This document shows positions 8,754 to 16,280 of a DNA stretch of 64,000 bases, piece after piece; the stretch's first letter is position 1; the number at the start of each line of letters is the position of its first letter. The translations under genes and the position numbers were made by a program. Source of the DNA: Peredibacter starrii. GTDB lineage: Bacteria; Bdellovibrionota; Bacteriovoracia; Bacteriovoracales; Bacteriovoracaceae. The stretch is taken from assembly GCF_034259205.1 (NCBI RefSeq), contig NZ_CP139487.1, forward strand, positions 2,232,001 through 2,296,000, written 5' to 3'. Below the pieces are notes generated by a model. That model saw only the letters and a program-made list of their open reading frames with translations, had not been told where the DNA came from and did no database searches.

Positions 8754-9446
8754 TTAGAACCCATCCATAAAGTCTTTCAGGTACTTCTGCTCCTTCTGAG
8801 ACAAATCTCCGAAAGGCGGCATGTGGGTATTCTTCACCATAAAGTCGATGGTAATTCCGTTTTGTCTTGTTAAAAAGCCTCTGGAGAAGAGGCCTTGATC
8901 CTGATGGCACTTCATACAGGCCGGTAGGGTCAACGGCGTATTACTGATCTTGCCCTCATGACGGAAAGGTACATCGCCCACCTGATTCTGGGCCGAATTA
9001 ATATTTTCGAGTTTCCCGTAGAGTTTAATTCTTAGATTTAAAAGTCCCACTTGAATTTTTTCTCCAAGAGAATTGAATTCCATGGGGCGAATAGCTCGGG
9101 GCCCATTCGGGTGACACATAAAACAAGAGACTTTAAAAGGCACTTCTTTCTCTTTACCGGTGAATTCATTCACACCGGGAGCGAGTTGATAGAAACGAGT
9201 CTTTTCATTTTTAACGGTAATGACGAGCTTGTCCCAATTCTCTTTTTTGGGAGTGAGGCCTTCATGACTCTGTCTCATGATCCACACATCTTGACCATCT
9301 TTCCATTGCCATGTGATTTCATTGTAAACAATGGCATCTTCTGCGGTTCTTGATTCGGCCGATGCAAAAGTAATAGGTGATGTGAGAAATTTGTAAGATG
9401 CGATCACTCCCAAAAAGAGAGTGATCGCAAAAATGGCAATTTTCAT
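8754..9446 (-). CDS. Diheme c-type cytochrome, exported
   Basis: 230 residues. An N-terminal hydrophobic segment (about 1-20) acts as signal or anchor. Two CxxCH heme sites: CFMCH near residue 111 and CMKCH near 178. NTHMPPFGDLS near the C-terminus offers a Met axial ligand as in class I cytochromes. It probably transfers electrons in the periplasm; the partner is unknown. It overlaps the upstream small secreted protein gene by 4 bp (ATGA), so the two are co-translated. Confidence 0.8.
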   Translation of the reverse strand: MKIAIFAITLFLGVIASYKFLTSPITFASAESRTAEDAIVYNEITWQWKDGQDVWIMRQSHEGLTPKKENWDKLVITVKNEKTRFYQLAPGVNEFTGKEKEVPFKVSCFMCHPNGPRAIRPMEFNSLGEKIQVGLLNLRIKLYGKLENINSAQNQVGDVPFRHEGKISNTPLTLPACMKCHQDQGLFSRGFLTRQNGITIDFMVKNTHMPPFGDLSQKEQKYLKDFMDGF

Positions 9447-9826
9447 TGATAGTCGCAGCTTAAGTAAGTTTCTTTACCATCAAAAGAAAGTTTTGAAGTC
9501 ATAGTTGTGAAGGACTTATTGTTACAATTACGACGATTACATCCGCCACCTGGCTCATAAAGTTTATAGCTGATAGTAAGATCGGCCTTGGCCCCTTCAG
9601 GACTCATCATTTCATACTTATAGATCTTATATAGGGTATCGTTTGTGACTGAATATGCACCGTTAAGTGAAGTTATTTTTCCGTTCTCATTTAATGTTCC
9701 AATCGCCTCTTGATTTGATTTGTCCTGAACAGTAATTTGAACTCCCTGCCCATTAGAACAGTTATACCCCGCGACAGCTACCTGAGAAATGAGGGCCAGA
9801 CCTAAAATTGCTAGAGATTTATACAT
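9443..9826 (-). CDS. Small secreted Cys-containing protein, function unknown
   Basis: 127 residues with a signal peptide ending VAVA. The mature protein has five Cys (including GGGCNRRNCNN and LSCDYQ) and alternating beta-strand character, suggesting a disulfide-bonded periplasmic or secreted domain. No family is recognised. It is the first gene of a two-gene unit with the diheme cytochrome, with a 4-bp overlap, and is divergent from the LysR regulator. AGGAGAGG precedes the ATG. Confidence 0.72.
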   Translation of the reverse strand: MYKSLAILGLALISQVAVAGYNCSNGQGVQITVQDKSNQEAIGTLNENGKITSLNGAYSVTNDTLYKIYKYEMMSPEGAKADLTISYKLYEPGGGCNRRNCNNKSFTTMTSKLSFDGKETYLSCDYQ

Positions 9827-9928
9827 TTGCCTCTCCTTTTGTTGTTATGTGGCTCTTTTAAGTTACAAATCTTTCTGTTATTTATAAAATTAATTGATTT
9901 AATCCAGTCATTAGAATAATTAATAGGT

Positions 9929-10762
9929 ATGAAACTATCTAATTTGGGCCTTATGGCCTTCCATCAATGTGCTGTTAGTCTGAATGTCACTATTGCCGCT
10001 GGTAAACTGGGGATTACTCAATCTGCTTTGTCTCAGCGACTTGCTGCGCTGGAGAGTGAATTAGGGGTGACTCTTTTTATCAGAGATCCTAAGGGCCTGA
10101 TCCTTACTCAAGAAGGAGCACGCCTTCTGCGATACACGCAGTCCTCTGAAGGACTTGAGAATGAACTTTTGGATGAAATAAGAGGTAGTAAGGAACTTGG
10201 AGGGGGCATTCGTATCGCGGGTTTTTCTTCGGTATTGCGATCAATGATCATTCCTTCTCTTAGTCCATTTTTAAGAAAACACACCAAGGTCCATGCGGAT
10301 TTTCAGTCTTATGAAATGCAAGAGCTCCCTAAAGTTCTTCTAACGGGAAGAGCAGATTTTATTATTTTAGACTATGAGATGAATAAAAAAGGCATACTTC
10401 AAGAGAATCTTGGTTTTGAGGAGTATGTGGTGATTGAAAGCTCTAAGTACAAGTCTCCGGAAGATGTGTATCTGGATCATGGCCCAGATGACAATGCCAC
10501 AGAGTCATTCTTTCATTTTCAAAAGAAGTCTCTCCCTTACCGTCGTTCATTTATGGGAGACGTTTATGGGATTATTGAAGGAGTGGAAGAAGGGCTAGGG
10601 AGAGCGGTGATGAGTCGACATTTAGTGGAGGACAATAAAAAGGTGAAGATTCTTAAAGGGTATAAACCTTATAAAAGACCAGTGACCCTTCACTATTATG
10701 AGAGGGCCTTTTATCCAAAACTTTTCCAAGAGATTGTGCAAAATTTAAAAGGGCCGGCATAA
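9929..10762 (+). CDS. LysR-family transcriptional regulator
   Basis: 277 residues. The N-terminal winged helix-turn-helix (1-60) reads TIAAGKLGITQSALSQRLAA and then ELGVTLFIRD, classic LysR. The rest is the periplasmic-binding-like effector domain. The HTH recalls ArgP/IciA regulators. It converges with the MetNIQ operon and is divergent from the small secreted protein, so its target is not obvious. Its stop codon lies in the loop of a hairpin that probably terminates the opposing operon. Confidence 0.88.
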   Translation: MKLSNLGLMAFHQCAVSLNVTIAAGKLGITQSALSQRLAALESELGVTLFIRDPKGLILTQEGARLLRYTQSSEGLENELLDEIRGSKELGGGIRIAGFSSVLRSMIIPSLSPFLRKHTKVHADFQSYEMQELPKVLLTGRADFIILDYEMNKKGILQENLGFEEYVVIESSKYKSPEDVYLDHGPDDNATESFFHFQKKSLPYRRSFMGDVYGIIEGVEEGLGRAVMSRHLVEDNKKVKILKGYKPYKRPVTLHYYERAFYPKLFQEIVQNLKGPA

Positions 10763-10769
10763 CCGGCCC
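10744..10769 (-). terminator. Terminator of the metN-metI-metQ operon
   Basis: GGGCCGG (10751-10757) and CCGGCCC (10763-10769) form a perfect 7-bp GC stem with a 5-nt loop. On the minus strand the stem is followed by TTTTAAATTTT, as expected for intrinsic termination 7 bp after the metQ stop. On the plus strand no T-tract follows. Confidence 0.75.
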
Positions 10770-10776
10770 CATATCA

Positions 10777-11559
10777 CTACCATCCACGTGGCAGTTTATA
10801 TCCCTTAAATCTATTCTTAGCGTATTTTTTGAAACCTTCTGAGTTCAAAGCTTTTTGAACTTCTTGAATATGGGCCGTTTTAACATCGGCCGTTTTCGTC
10901 ACTGCCCAGTTCACATAAGCATCACTCTTTTCTTGGAAGAGAGCTTCTGTGAGTTTCAGCCCTGAAAGAGTGGCATAGTTACCGTTGATAATGGCAAAGT
11001 CCACATCTTCACGAGAGCGCGGAAGTTGGGCCGCCTCAAGTTGCACAATCTTAATCCCTTTCAAGTTCTTCGCGATGTCTCCCGGAGTAACTCTTAAAAG
11101 ATCTGCTTTCGCAGGAAGCTCAATCCATTTAAGATCAGCAAGGATCACAAGCCCGCGTGCCAGATTGCTTGGATCATTGGGCACTGAAACTGTTGTCCCT
11201 GCCTTCACCTGATTAAGCGCTTTTGACTTCCCTGCATAAAGACCCAGTGGAGCAGTTGGAACTTGAGAAAGGGCCGTCAGTTTAAGACCTTTCTCTTCAG
11301 CAAATTGATCGAGGTAAGGTTTATGTTGGAAAATATTCACATCAAGTGCACCTTGAGCAAGAGCAATATTTGGTGTCACGTAATCAGAAAATTCTACCAG
11401 GCGAACTTTATAGCCTTTCTTTTCAAGTTCTGGACGTAGACCATCTTTCACGAGTTCGGCGAAATCTCCCGGCGTTGTTCCGATCACGATTTCTTTTGAA
11501 GAAGGATTGTAAGCAAAGGCATTTAATGAAACTAAGAGTAATGCAATAAAGGTTTTCAT
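10777..11559 (-). CDS. metQ: MetQ/NlpA-family substrate-binding protein
   Basis: 260 residues, the periplasmic solute-binding component of a methionine-type ABC importer. Family motifs: IVIGTTPGDFAEL, ALDVNIFQHKPYLD, SVPNDPSNLARGL and DFAIINGNYA. The signal peptide ends NAFA with no lipobox Cys, unlike the lipoprotein MetQ of E. coli, so the mature protein should be soluble in the periplasm. It follows metI at 10 bp. The NlpA family binds L- or D-methionine and relatives; the poly-Cys leader upstream of the operon makes cystine or another sulfur compound possible. Confidence 0.88.
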   Translation of the reverse strand: MKTFIALLLVSLNAFAYNPSSKEIVIGTTPGDFAELVKDGLRPELEKKGYKVRLVEFSDYVTPNIALAQGALDVNIFQHKPYLDQFAEEKGLKLTALSQVPTAPLGLYAGKSKALNQVKAGTTVSVPNDPSNLARGLVILADLKWIELPAKADLLRVTPGDIAKNLKGIKIVQLEAAQLPRSREDVDFAIINGNYATLSGLKLTEALFQEKSDAYVNWAVTKTADVKTAHIQEVQKALNSEGFKKYAKNRFKGYKLPRGW

Positions 11560-11569
11560 TTAGTGACTC

Positions 11570-12217
11570 CTAACGACGATTAAAGTGAGAGGCGAGACGC
11601 CCACCCAATAGTTGAATAATTTGAACTAGCACTATGAGAACGACGATCGTGATGATCATCACATCTGTCTGGAAACGGTAGTAACCATAGCGAATGGCGA
11701 GATCTCCAATTCCACCGCCTCCAACAATTCCGGCCGCAGCTGAATATGAAAGAAAACTTACAGTAAGTGTTGTGAAACCAAGAATGAGAGAAGATCTGGC
11801 CTCGACAAATAAAACACTGAAGATAATTCTTGGAAGACTTGCTCCCATGGATTCAGCGGCCTCAATTACTCCTTTAGGAACATCATTAAGTGCAAGTTCC
11901 ACGATCCTGGCAAAGTAAGCGATGGCAGCGATAGATAATGGAACTGAAGCAGCAATCGGCCCGATGGTGGTCCCAGTAACGAAACGAGTAAAAGGTCCAA
12001 CTGAGATCAGAAGAATCACAAAGGGAAATGATCTGACGATATTGATCACGGTTCCGACGACGAGTGAAAGAATTCTGTTCTCTCTCAGCCCACCTTTTCT
12101 CCATAAGAAAAGATAGGTACCAATAATACTTCCAAAGATAAGTGCCGCAATGAGGCCAATGGAAAGCATGGTCAGAGTTTCTTGAAGCGCTTGAAGAAGT
12201 TCAGGTAGTAAGTTCAT
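11570..12217 (-). CDS. metI: MetI-type ABC transporter permease
   Basis: 215 residues, normal MetI length, with five or six TM helices. The cytoplasmic coupling loop reads DVPKGVIEAAESMGAS, matching the EAA motif of binding-protein-dependent permeases. SAAAGIVGGGGIGDLAIRYGY is the typical MetI C-terminal signature, and QTDVM follows. It overlaps metN by 4 bp and precedes metQ by 10 bp. It forms the membrane channel for the substrate delivered by the MetQ-type protein. Confidence 0.92.
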   Translation of the reverse strand: MNLLPELLQALQETLTMLSIGLIAALIFGSIIGTYLFLWRKGGLRENRILSLVVGTVINIVRSFPFVILLISVGPFTRFVTGTTIGPIAASVPLSIAAIAYFARIVELALNDVPKGVIEAAESMGASLPRIIFSVLFVEARSSLILGFTTLTVSFLSYSAAAGIVGGGGIGDLAIRYGYYRFQTDVMIITIVVLIVLVQIIQLLGGRLASHFNRR

Positions 12218-12936
12218 GCGATCTCCAGAAATGTTTTGCCAAATTCGGTAGTAGGGTGAATTTCGCTATTAAGAACATCCAACTTTTCATGGACAAGGCC
12301 ATCTTTCATGAGTGCAACTCGGTTACAAAGTCGCTTCACAATACTCATGTCATGAGTGGCGATAATAATAGTGATTCCAAGTTCCTTATTAATTTTTTGA
12401 AGATAGTTAATCACCTCAATCTTCGTAATAGGATCGAGTGCACTGGTTGGTTCATCCGCAAGGAGAAGTTCCGGGTGGTTCGCAATTCCACGAGCAATCG
12501 CCACACGTTGCTTCTGGCCGCCGGAGAGTTGATTTGGATAAGAACCTGCCTTCTCAAAAAGTCCCACCGTTGTAAGACACTCTTTCACGCGAGCATCGAT
12601 GTCGTTTTTGTTCCAACCTGCAAGTTTAAGCGGGAAGGCCACATTATCGGCAACAGTCTTGTTTGTCAGAAGATTGAAGTGCTGAAAGATCATCCCAATT
12701 TTTTGGCGACTCTTACGAAGATCATTTTCTGATTTTGCCATCAGGTCTTCATTATTTAAGAGTACTTTTCCGGTGGTCGGACGCTCTAATAAGTTAATGG
12801 TTCTAAGCGCGGTGGATTTACCTGCACCTGAAAGACCAATCAAACCAAAGATCTCTCCTTGATTGATGGTGAGATCAATCCCCTTCAAAACCTCTGTCCC
12901 GTGAAAGGACTTGGTAATGGATGATAACTGAAGCAT
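12214..12936 (-). CDS. metN: MetN-type ABC transporter ATPase lacking the NIL domain
   Basis: 240 residues. Walker A GLSGAGKST, Q-loop IFQHFNL, signature LSGGQKQRVAIARG, Walker B LLLADEPTSALDP and H-loop ATHDM are all intact. E. coli MetN is about 343 residues because of a C-terminal NIL/ACT-like domain that binds methionine and causes transinhibition. Here the protein stops just after the ATPase domain, so that feedback should be missing. GAGGAG lies 9 nt before the ATG. The operon leader carries a five-cysteine ORF. Confidence 0.9.
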   Translation of the reverse strand: MLQLSSITKSFHGTEVLKGIDLTINQGEIFGLIGLSGAGKSTALRTINLLERPTTGKVLLNNEDLMAKSENDLRKSRQKIGMIFQHFNLLTNKTVADNVAFPLKLAGWNKNDIDARVKECLTTVGLFEKAGSYPNQLSGGQKQRVAIARGIANHPELLLADEPTSALDPITKIEVINYLQKINKELGITIIIATHDMSIVKRLCNRVALMKDGLVHEKLDVLNSEIHPTTEFGKTFLEIA

Positions 12937-12993
12937 AAGTCGAACTCCTCAAAAGGAATCAACCGGTTCAAGTGCGAATGTAGGTGGCAGTGT

Positions 12994-13117
12994 AAAGAAG
13001 AAAGAGAAGAATCTCTTTCGCGCTTTAGCTGTTTTTCGCCCGCAAGCTGCACTCAAATCGGCGTTTTAAATTTCATTCTTTACTGCGTGCTAATTCGTCA
13101 TGAATCCGAGTGGATTC
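12994..13117 (-). promoter_or_regulatory. Structured leader between the poly-Cys ORF and metN
   Basis: Minus-strand RNA holds two clear hairpins. GAATCC/GGATTC (13117-13102, 6 bp, tetraloop) begins 16 nt after the leader ORF stop. GAAAGAGA/TCTCTTTC (13019-13000, 8 bp, tetraloop) is followed by UUCUUU, a weak terminator-like tail. A CGCC/GGCG pairing lies between. These could form an attenuation device coupled to ribosome stalling on the cysteine codons. No SAM or other known riboswitch core is recognised. The mechanism is inference. Confidence 0.4.
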
Positions 13118-13133
13118 CAAGGTTTAATTTAAA

Positions 13134-13163
13134 TTAGCAACAACAACAGCAAAGTCTGTTCAT
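13134..13163 (-). CDS. Poly-cysteine leader peptide (MNRLCCCCC)
   Basis: A nine-codon ORF reads ATG AAC AGA CTT, then TGC TGT TGT TGT TGC, then TAA: Met-Asn-Arg-Leu followed by five Cys. It lies about 200 nt upstream of metN on the same strand, just after the 13199 gene. A promoter-like element (13201-13173) would start transcription within a few bases of the ATG, and no Shine-Dalgarno is present. Leaderless poly-Cys uORFs that act as cysteine-responsive attenuators are known in mycobacteria. By analogy, cysteine shortage would stall ribosomes here and alter expression of the transporter operon. Confidence 0.6.
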   Translation of the reverse strand: MNRLCCCCC

Positions 13164-13172
13164 ATGATGCGC

Positions 13173-13201
13173 ATACTAACAGCGGTTTTTTGGCCTGTCT
13201 A
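13173..13201 (-). promoter_or_regulatory. Predicted sigma-70 promoter for the poly-Cys leader and metNIQ
   Basis: Minus strand: TAGACA (13201-13196), 17-bp spacer, TAGTAT (13178-13173) preceded by TG one base before it (extended -10). The -35 overlaps the stop codon of the upstream gene. A start 7-10 nt downstream would fall at 13166-13163, at the ATG of the poly-Cys ORF. Confidence 0.55.
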
Positions 13202-15190
13202 GACAGAATCTTTGAAACCTATAATTGAGTGGGTGCTGTCACAAACTGGTTTATTTTTTGAATGTCCACAACGGCAAAGCCTCACATTTTCAGTTCGTAA
13301 GACCACTCGACCTGTACCGGAACAGATTTCTAAATTGCCGGAAACTGAAAGAGGGCCGTCATTCAAGCGGTTGATTAATAGTTTTCCATCACGGGATTTT
13401 AGTTCAGTCGCATCGGCCGTTTCTGGTTCACCGGTGGCCAAGAATCCCACCTCTTTATGGGTGTGATCGCAAAATGGTTTCCGTTTGGACTGGCCACAAC
13501 GACAGAGAGTGGCCCGGAAGCCTTCTGGTTTACCATCGACTTCTAAATCGGCAAGAAATGCATAGGGACCATTTTCATAAAGCCTAATCACATTCACAGG
13601 TGGAGCTTTTTCATCCTCTAATTCAGTTTTGCTTTTATAGGTCAGCGCACCTGAGGGACACTCTTTAATCACGGCCGCTAGTGATTCTGGTCTAGAATTT
13701 TCAGGAAAGAGCCATTTACCCGGAGTATTCGGTTTAAAGGTTTGGATCATCTCCGTAACACAGTGGCGGGAGTGAATACACTTATGAGCGCAGAACGAAA
13801 TTTTAATTTGCTCAGATTCGGCGGTTTCCAAGACCTCATTACTTTGAGGTAAATCTTGAGGTCGATCACTCTTATCGGTTTGAGTGGGAGTCATATTATT
13901 TCTTCGGGCGACGAGGCGATTCATTTTTTCACGGGTCTTTTTCATTTCCTGAATCACATGCTCCAAGCGATCAATACAATGATTAAGACTTGGCTTTTCG
14001 GGACAGGCCATGCTCGCAATCTCATGCTGCATTTTACTTAGAACTTGATCGATGGCCGTGGCCCGCTCGAGCATGATGTCGAATTCATTCTGTTTGGCGA
14101 GGGGATTAAGTGTCCTCACCATGGCAAAACTCATTCCGGCAAAGAGGGTTGGATTATCTTCCGTGGCCGGAATGAGAGTGAGTGTTTCACCAATCACGGC
14201 CATTATGTGCATAAAGGTAAAGGAAATTTCTAGTATTTCATGCTTCTCGACTCTGTCCCGATCTTCTACGAGATAAACTTGTGTCAGCATTCTTAGCATG
14301 GCCCCGTAAAAAGCATTCGCGAGATCCATATACTCTGCACTTAGAGGGTGGGTCACCCACACCCGATTCTCTTTGATGATGGGTTCTCTCATCACTGGGT
14401 TTCGTGCCACGTTTCGACCAGGTTTGAAATTGGGATTCTCTTTGAGTAATTGTTCATACTCAGCCTTGATTTTACTGAACTTATCAAAATGAGAATTCTC
14501 AATTGTAGTGGCGCCTTCGCCTTGAGTAACAATGGTTTCAATTGCTTTTAATGCAGAGGCCTTATCGTGGACTGAAATAAAACCAGGGAGGGGGGAATCC
14601 GCAGGGGTGATCTGCCGGTCACGATTACCGCAGAAGAGTTGTTTCTCTCCTAAATTATGACAAAGATGAATAAAGGCATTTCGAATCGCTTCATATAAAT
14701 CACCGACAGTTTTATAATCGCCGGAATTGGGCATGAGTCTTCCACGAGGGGGACGTCGGTGATAATCAACAGAAGGAGTAAAAGACTGCCCATCATTAAC
14801 TTCATAATTTTGTGGACGCTCTAGATAAATGAAGTGATCAAGAGTTTCCATGGTAAATGGTGCGAGTTCTTGCACGAGTCCTGAAGGATAGTATCCGGCC
14901 GCCACTGGAAAATTTGGACGCATGAAATTAGGAGTTCCACCAATAGAAGAAACGAGGTTGGCCACCAGACTTAAATGTGTCATCTCTTCCAGGCACACAC
15001 TTAAAATCACTTTGCGCCAGCGTTCAATGGTCTCCAGTTCCTTGTCGCTCACTCCCTCACTGGGTGATCGCTTGAGGCTAAAGAGAGCGTATAAGTAGAG
15101 GCACATGAGATTATGCTCGAGTTCTGCGGCCTCAGATAGGGCGCCAAAGAGATGGATGCGTGACTCAATGACTACGTCTTCACTACTCAT
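13199..15190 (-). CDS. Ferritin-like domain protein fused to Fe-S and two CDGSH domains
   Basis: 663 residues. Residues 1-270 are a ferritin-like helical domain: AAELEHNLMCLYLYALF and LEEMTHLSLVANLVSSIGG supply E/ExxH ligands, as in the VioB/iminophenylpyruvate-dimer-synthase ferritin-like family. About 280-430 are more helical sequence. About 470-530 are a divergent 4Fe-4S mono-cluster domain (CAHKCIHSRHC, later KECPSGAL). Two CDGSH-type 2Fe-2S sites follow: CRCGQSKRKPFCDHTH and CRCGHSKNKPVCDSTH, with the C-x-C-x2-S-x3-P-x-C-D spacing. Redox or iron-handling enzyme, reaction unknown. It follows the truncated hemoglobin gene by 52 bp on the same strand, suggesting a shared oxygen/NO or iron theme. 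Confidence 0.82.
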   Translation of the reverse strand: MSSEDVVIESRIHLFGALSEAAELEHNLMCLYLYALFSLKRSPSEGVSDKELETIERWRKVILSVCLEEMTHLSLVANLVSSIGGTPNFMRPNFPVAAGYYPSGLVQELAPFTMETLDHFIYLERPQNYEVNDGQSFTPSVDYHRRPPRGRLMPNSGDYKTVGDLYEAIRNAFIHLCHNLGEKQLFCGNRDRQITPADSPLPGFISVHDKASALKAIETIVTQGEGATTIENSHFDKFSKIKAEYEQLLKENPNFKPGRNVARNPVMREPIIKENRVWVTHPLSAEYMDLANAFYGAMLRMLTQVYLVEDRDRVEKHEILEISFTFMHIMAVIGETLTLIPATEDNPTLFAGMSFAMVRTLNPLAKQNEFDIMLERATAIDQVLSKMQHEIASMACPEKPSLNHCIDRLEHVIQEMKKTREKMNRLVARRNNMTPTQTDKSDRPQDLPQSNEVLETAESEQIKISFCAHKCIHSRHCVTEMIQTFKPNTPGKWLFPENSRPESLAAVIKECPSGALTYKSKTELEDEKAPPVNVIRLYENGPYAFLADLEVDGKPEGFRATLCRCGQSKRKPFCDHTHKEVGFLATGEPETADATELKSRDGKLLINRLNDGPLSVSGNLEICSGTGRVVLRTENVRLCRCGHSKNKPVCDSTHSIIGFKDSV

Positions 15191-15242
15191 GGCCTGAATA
15201 TAGGAAGAAGCCTTGAATCAAGTCATTATACTTGGCGGAATC

Positions 15243-15683
15243 TTACTTAGTCTTACTGGAACGGATCCAGCCGAAAAGTTTTCGAATGGTGCGATAAATG
15301 GGACGCATGATTTGATCAATGAGGCTTGTTTTGCGGGTGATAATATCTGGTGCATGAGATGCTACAAAGTTCATGATGAAGGCCGTGTCTTCCTTGCTAA
15401 CACCTCGGTCAAGAAAGACCTGGCGAAAAGCGATAGCAATTTCCGCATATTGGAACTTCGTAATACCCATTCGAGCGTGAACTTCTTTAACATTCCCGCC
15501 CTCATAAAGATCGGGGCCACCAATGGCACGGATTAAGTAATGAGTCTGTTGGCGAGAGAGCCATTCCAGGTCTACCCCAATGAAATGATAGGCAATTTCC
15601 GGATGATCAAACATCTCCAGGTAGAGCCCATAGATGCACTGATGGAAGAAATCGTAGCCGCCGTATTTCTCGTAGATTGTCAT
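15243..15683 (-). CDS. Truncated hemoglobin (group 1-like)
   Basis: 146 residues. TIYEKYGGYDFFHQ, an HPEIAYHFIGVDLEWLSRQQTHY block, AIGGPDLYEGGNVKEVHARM (His as proximal F8 ligand) and a FRQVFLDRGVS helix match truncated globins, which bind O2 or NO. A basic tail of about 30 residues extends past the globin fold (IRKLFGWIRSSKTK) and could touch the membrane. It is upstream of the ferritin-like/CDGSH gene. NO detoxification or oxygen delivery is inferred from the family. Confidence 0.88.
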   Translation of the reverse strand: MTIYEKYGGYDFFHQCIYGLYLEMFDHPEIAYHFIGVDLEWLSRQQTHYLIRAIGGPDLYEGGNVKEVHARMGITKFQYAEIAIAFRQVFLDRGVSKEDTAFIMNFVASHAPDIITRKTSLIDQIMRPIYRTIRKLFGWIRSSKTK

Positions 15684-15787
15684 ATTATTCCATTATGACA
15701 TGAAGCTTCTGGCATTCAAGCCCTGATTTACTTCCCAAAGGGTTTATGGAATAAAAATTGTCCACATTTCTTTACCTGAGGGGAAAT

Positions 15788-16198
15788 ATGAAAATTTTAG
15801 TTTTAGCTGCTGCTTTATTAACCATGAGCTCTGCGTTCGCTACAGAGCTTAAATTTAAGTGCGAAATGAAAGACGTTCACTACATGAACGAATTCTCACT
15901 TGAGGCAAAAGTCGTGTCACTGGATGCTGACAAATTTGAGAACGTTGAATTTGATTTCACTCTTAAGAAAGCTGGATTCAATACAGAGCTCGAGCGTCTT
16001 GTTGTTAATCGTACTGGAGACATTAAACATTTTGAGGCCGGAACATTTGGTCAGAAGAGAAGCGTTGGTCTGATCTCTGCTGTCAAAGGTGCTGAAGTTG
16101 AAATGGTGAGTCTCTTCATCGATTTCGCTGGTCCGTTCCATTCACAAATCCGTTTGTTGAACGGAATGACTTATTACGGGTCTTGTTATTCTCTCTAA
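15788..16198 (+). CDS. Small secreted protein, function unknown
   Basis: 136 residues from the ATG at 15788, chosen because GAGGGG lies 5 nt upstream and the protein then begins with a clean signal peptide (ending SSAFA). An in-frame upstream start at 15758 lacks these features. The mature part is beta-rich with Cys near both ends (KFKCEMKD and GSCYSL), probably one disulfide. No family is recognised. It precedes the LysE-type exporter on the same strand by 70 bp but a separate leader lies between. Confidence 0.7.
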   Translation: MKILVLAAALLTMSSAFATELKFKCEMKDVHYMNEFSLEAKVVSLDADKFENVEFDFTLKKAGFNTELERLVVNRTGDIKHFEAGTFGQKRSVGLISAVKGAEVEMVSLFIDFAGPFHSQIRLLNGMTYYGSCYSL

Positions 16199-16229
16199 TC
16201 TTTACATGAAATAAAGGTGCCTCCATTAG

Positions 16230-16280
16230 AAGACTTCCCTAGAATTCGTCCCTACCAGGGGGCGAAGAATGGGAAGTCTT
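16230..16280 (+). promoter_or_regulatory. RNA structure enclosing the start region of the LysE/ArgO gene
   Basis: AAGACTTCCC (16230-16239) is perfectly complementary to GGGAAGTCTT (16271-16280), which includes the G of the start ATG and codons 2-4. Inside the loop, TCCCT (16249-16253) pairs with AGGGG (16257-16261), which is the purine-rich ribosome site. The nested structure would block initiation when folded. It could be a thermosensor, ligand switch or protein-bound control element; none is a known class that I recognise. Confidence 0.5.

Noticed and set aside
12937-13198. SAM or other known riboswitch before metN
   Set aside because: No S-box, SAM-II or cobalamin core could be matched in the leader; the poly-Cys ORF and simple hairpins explain the region better.
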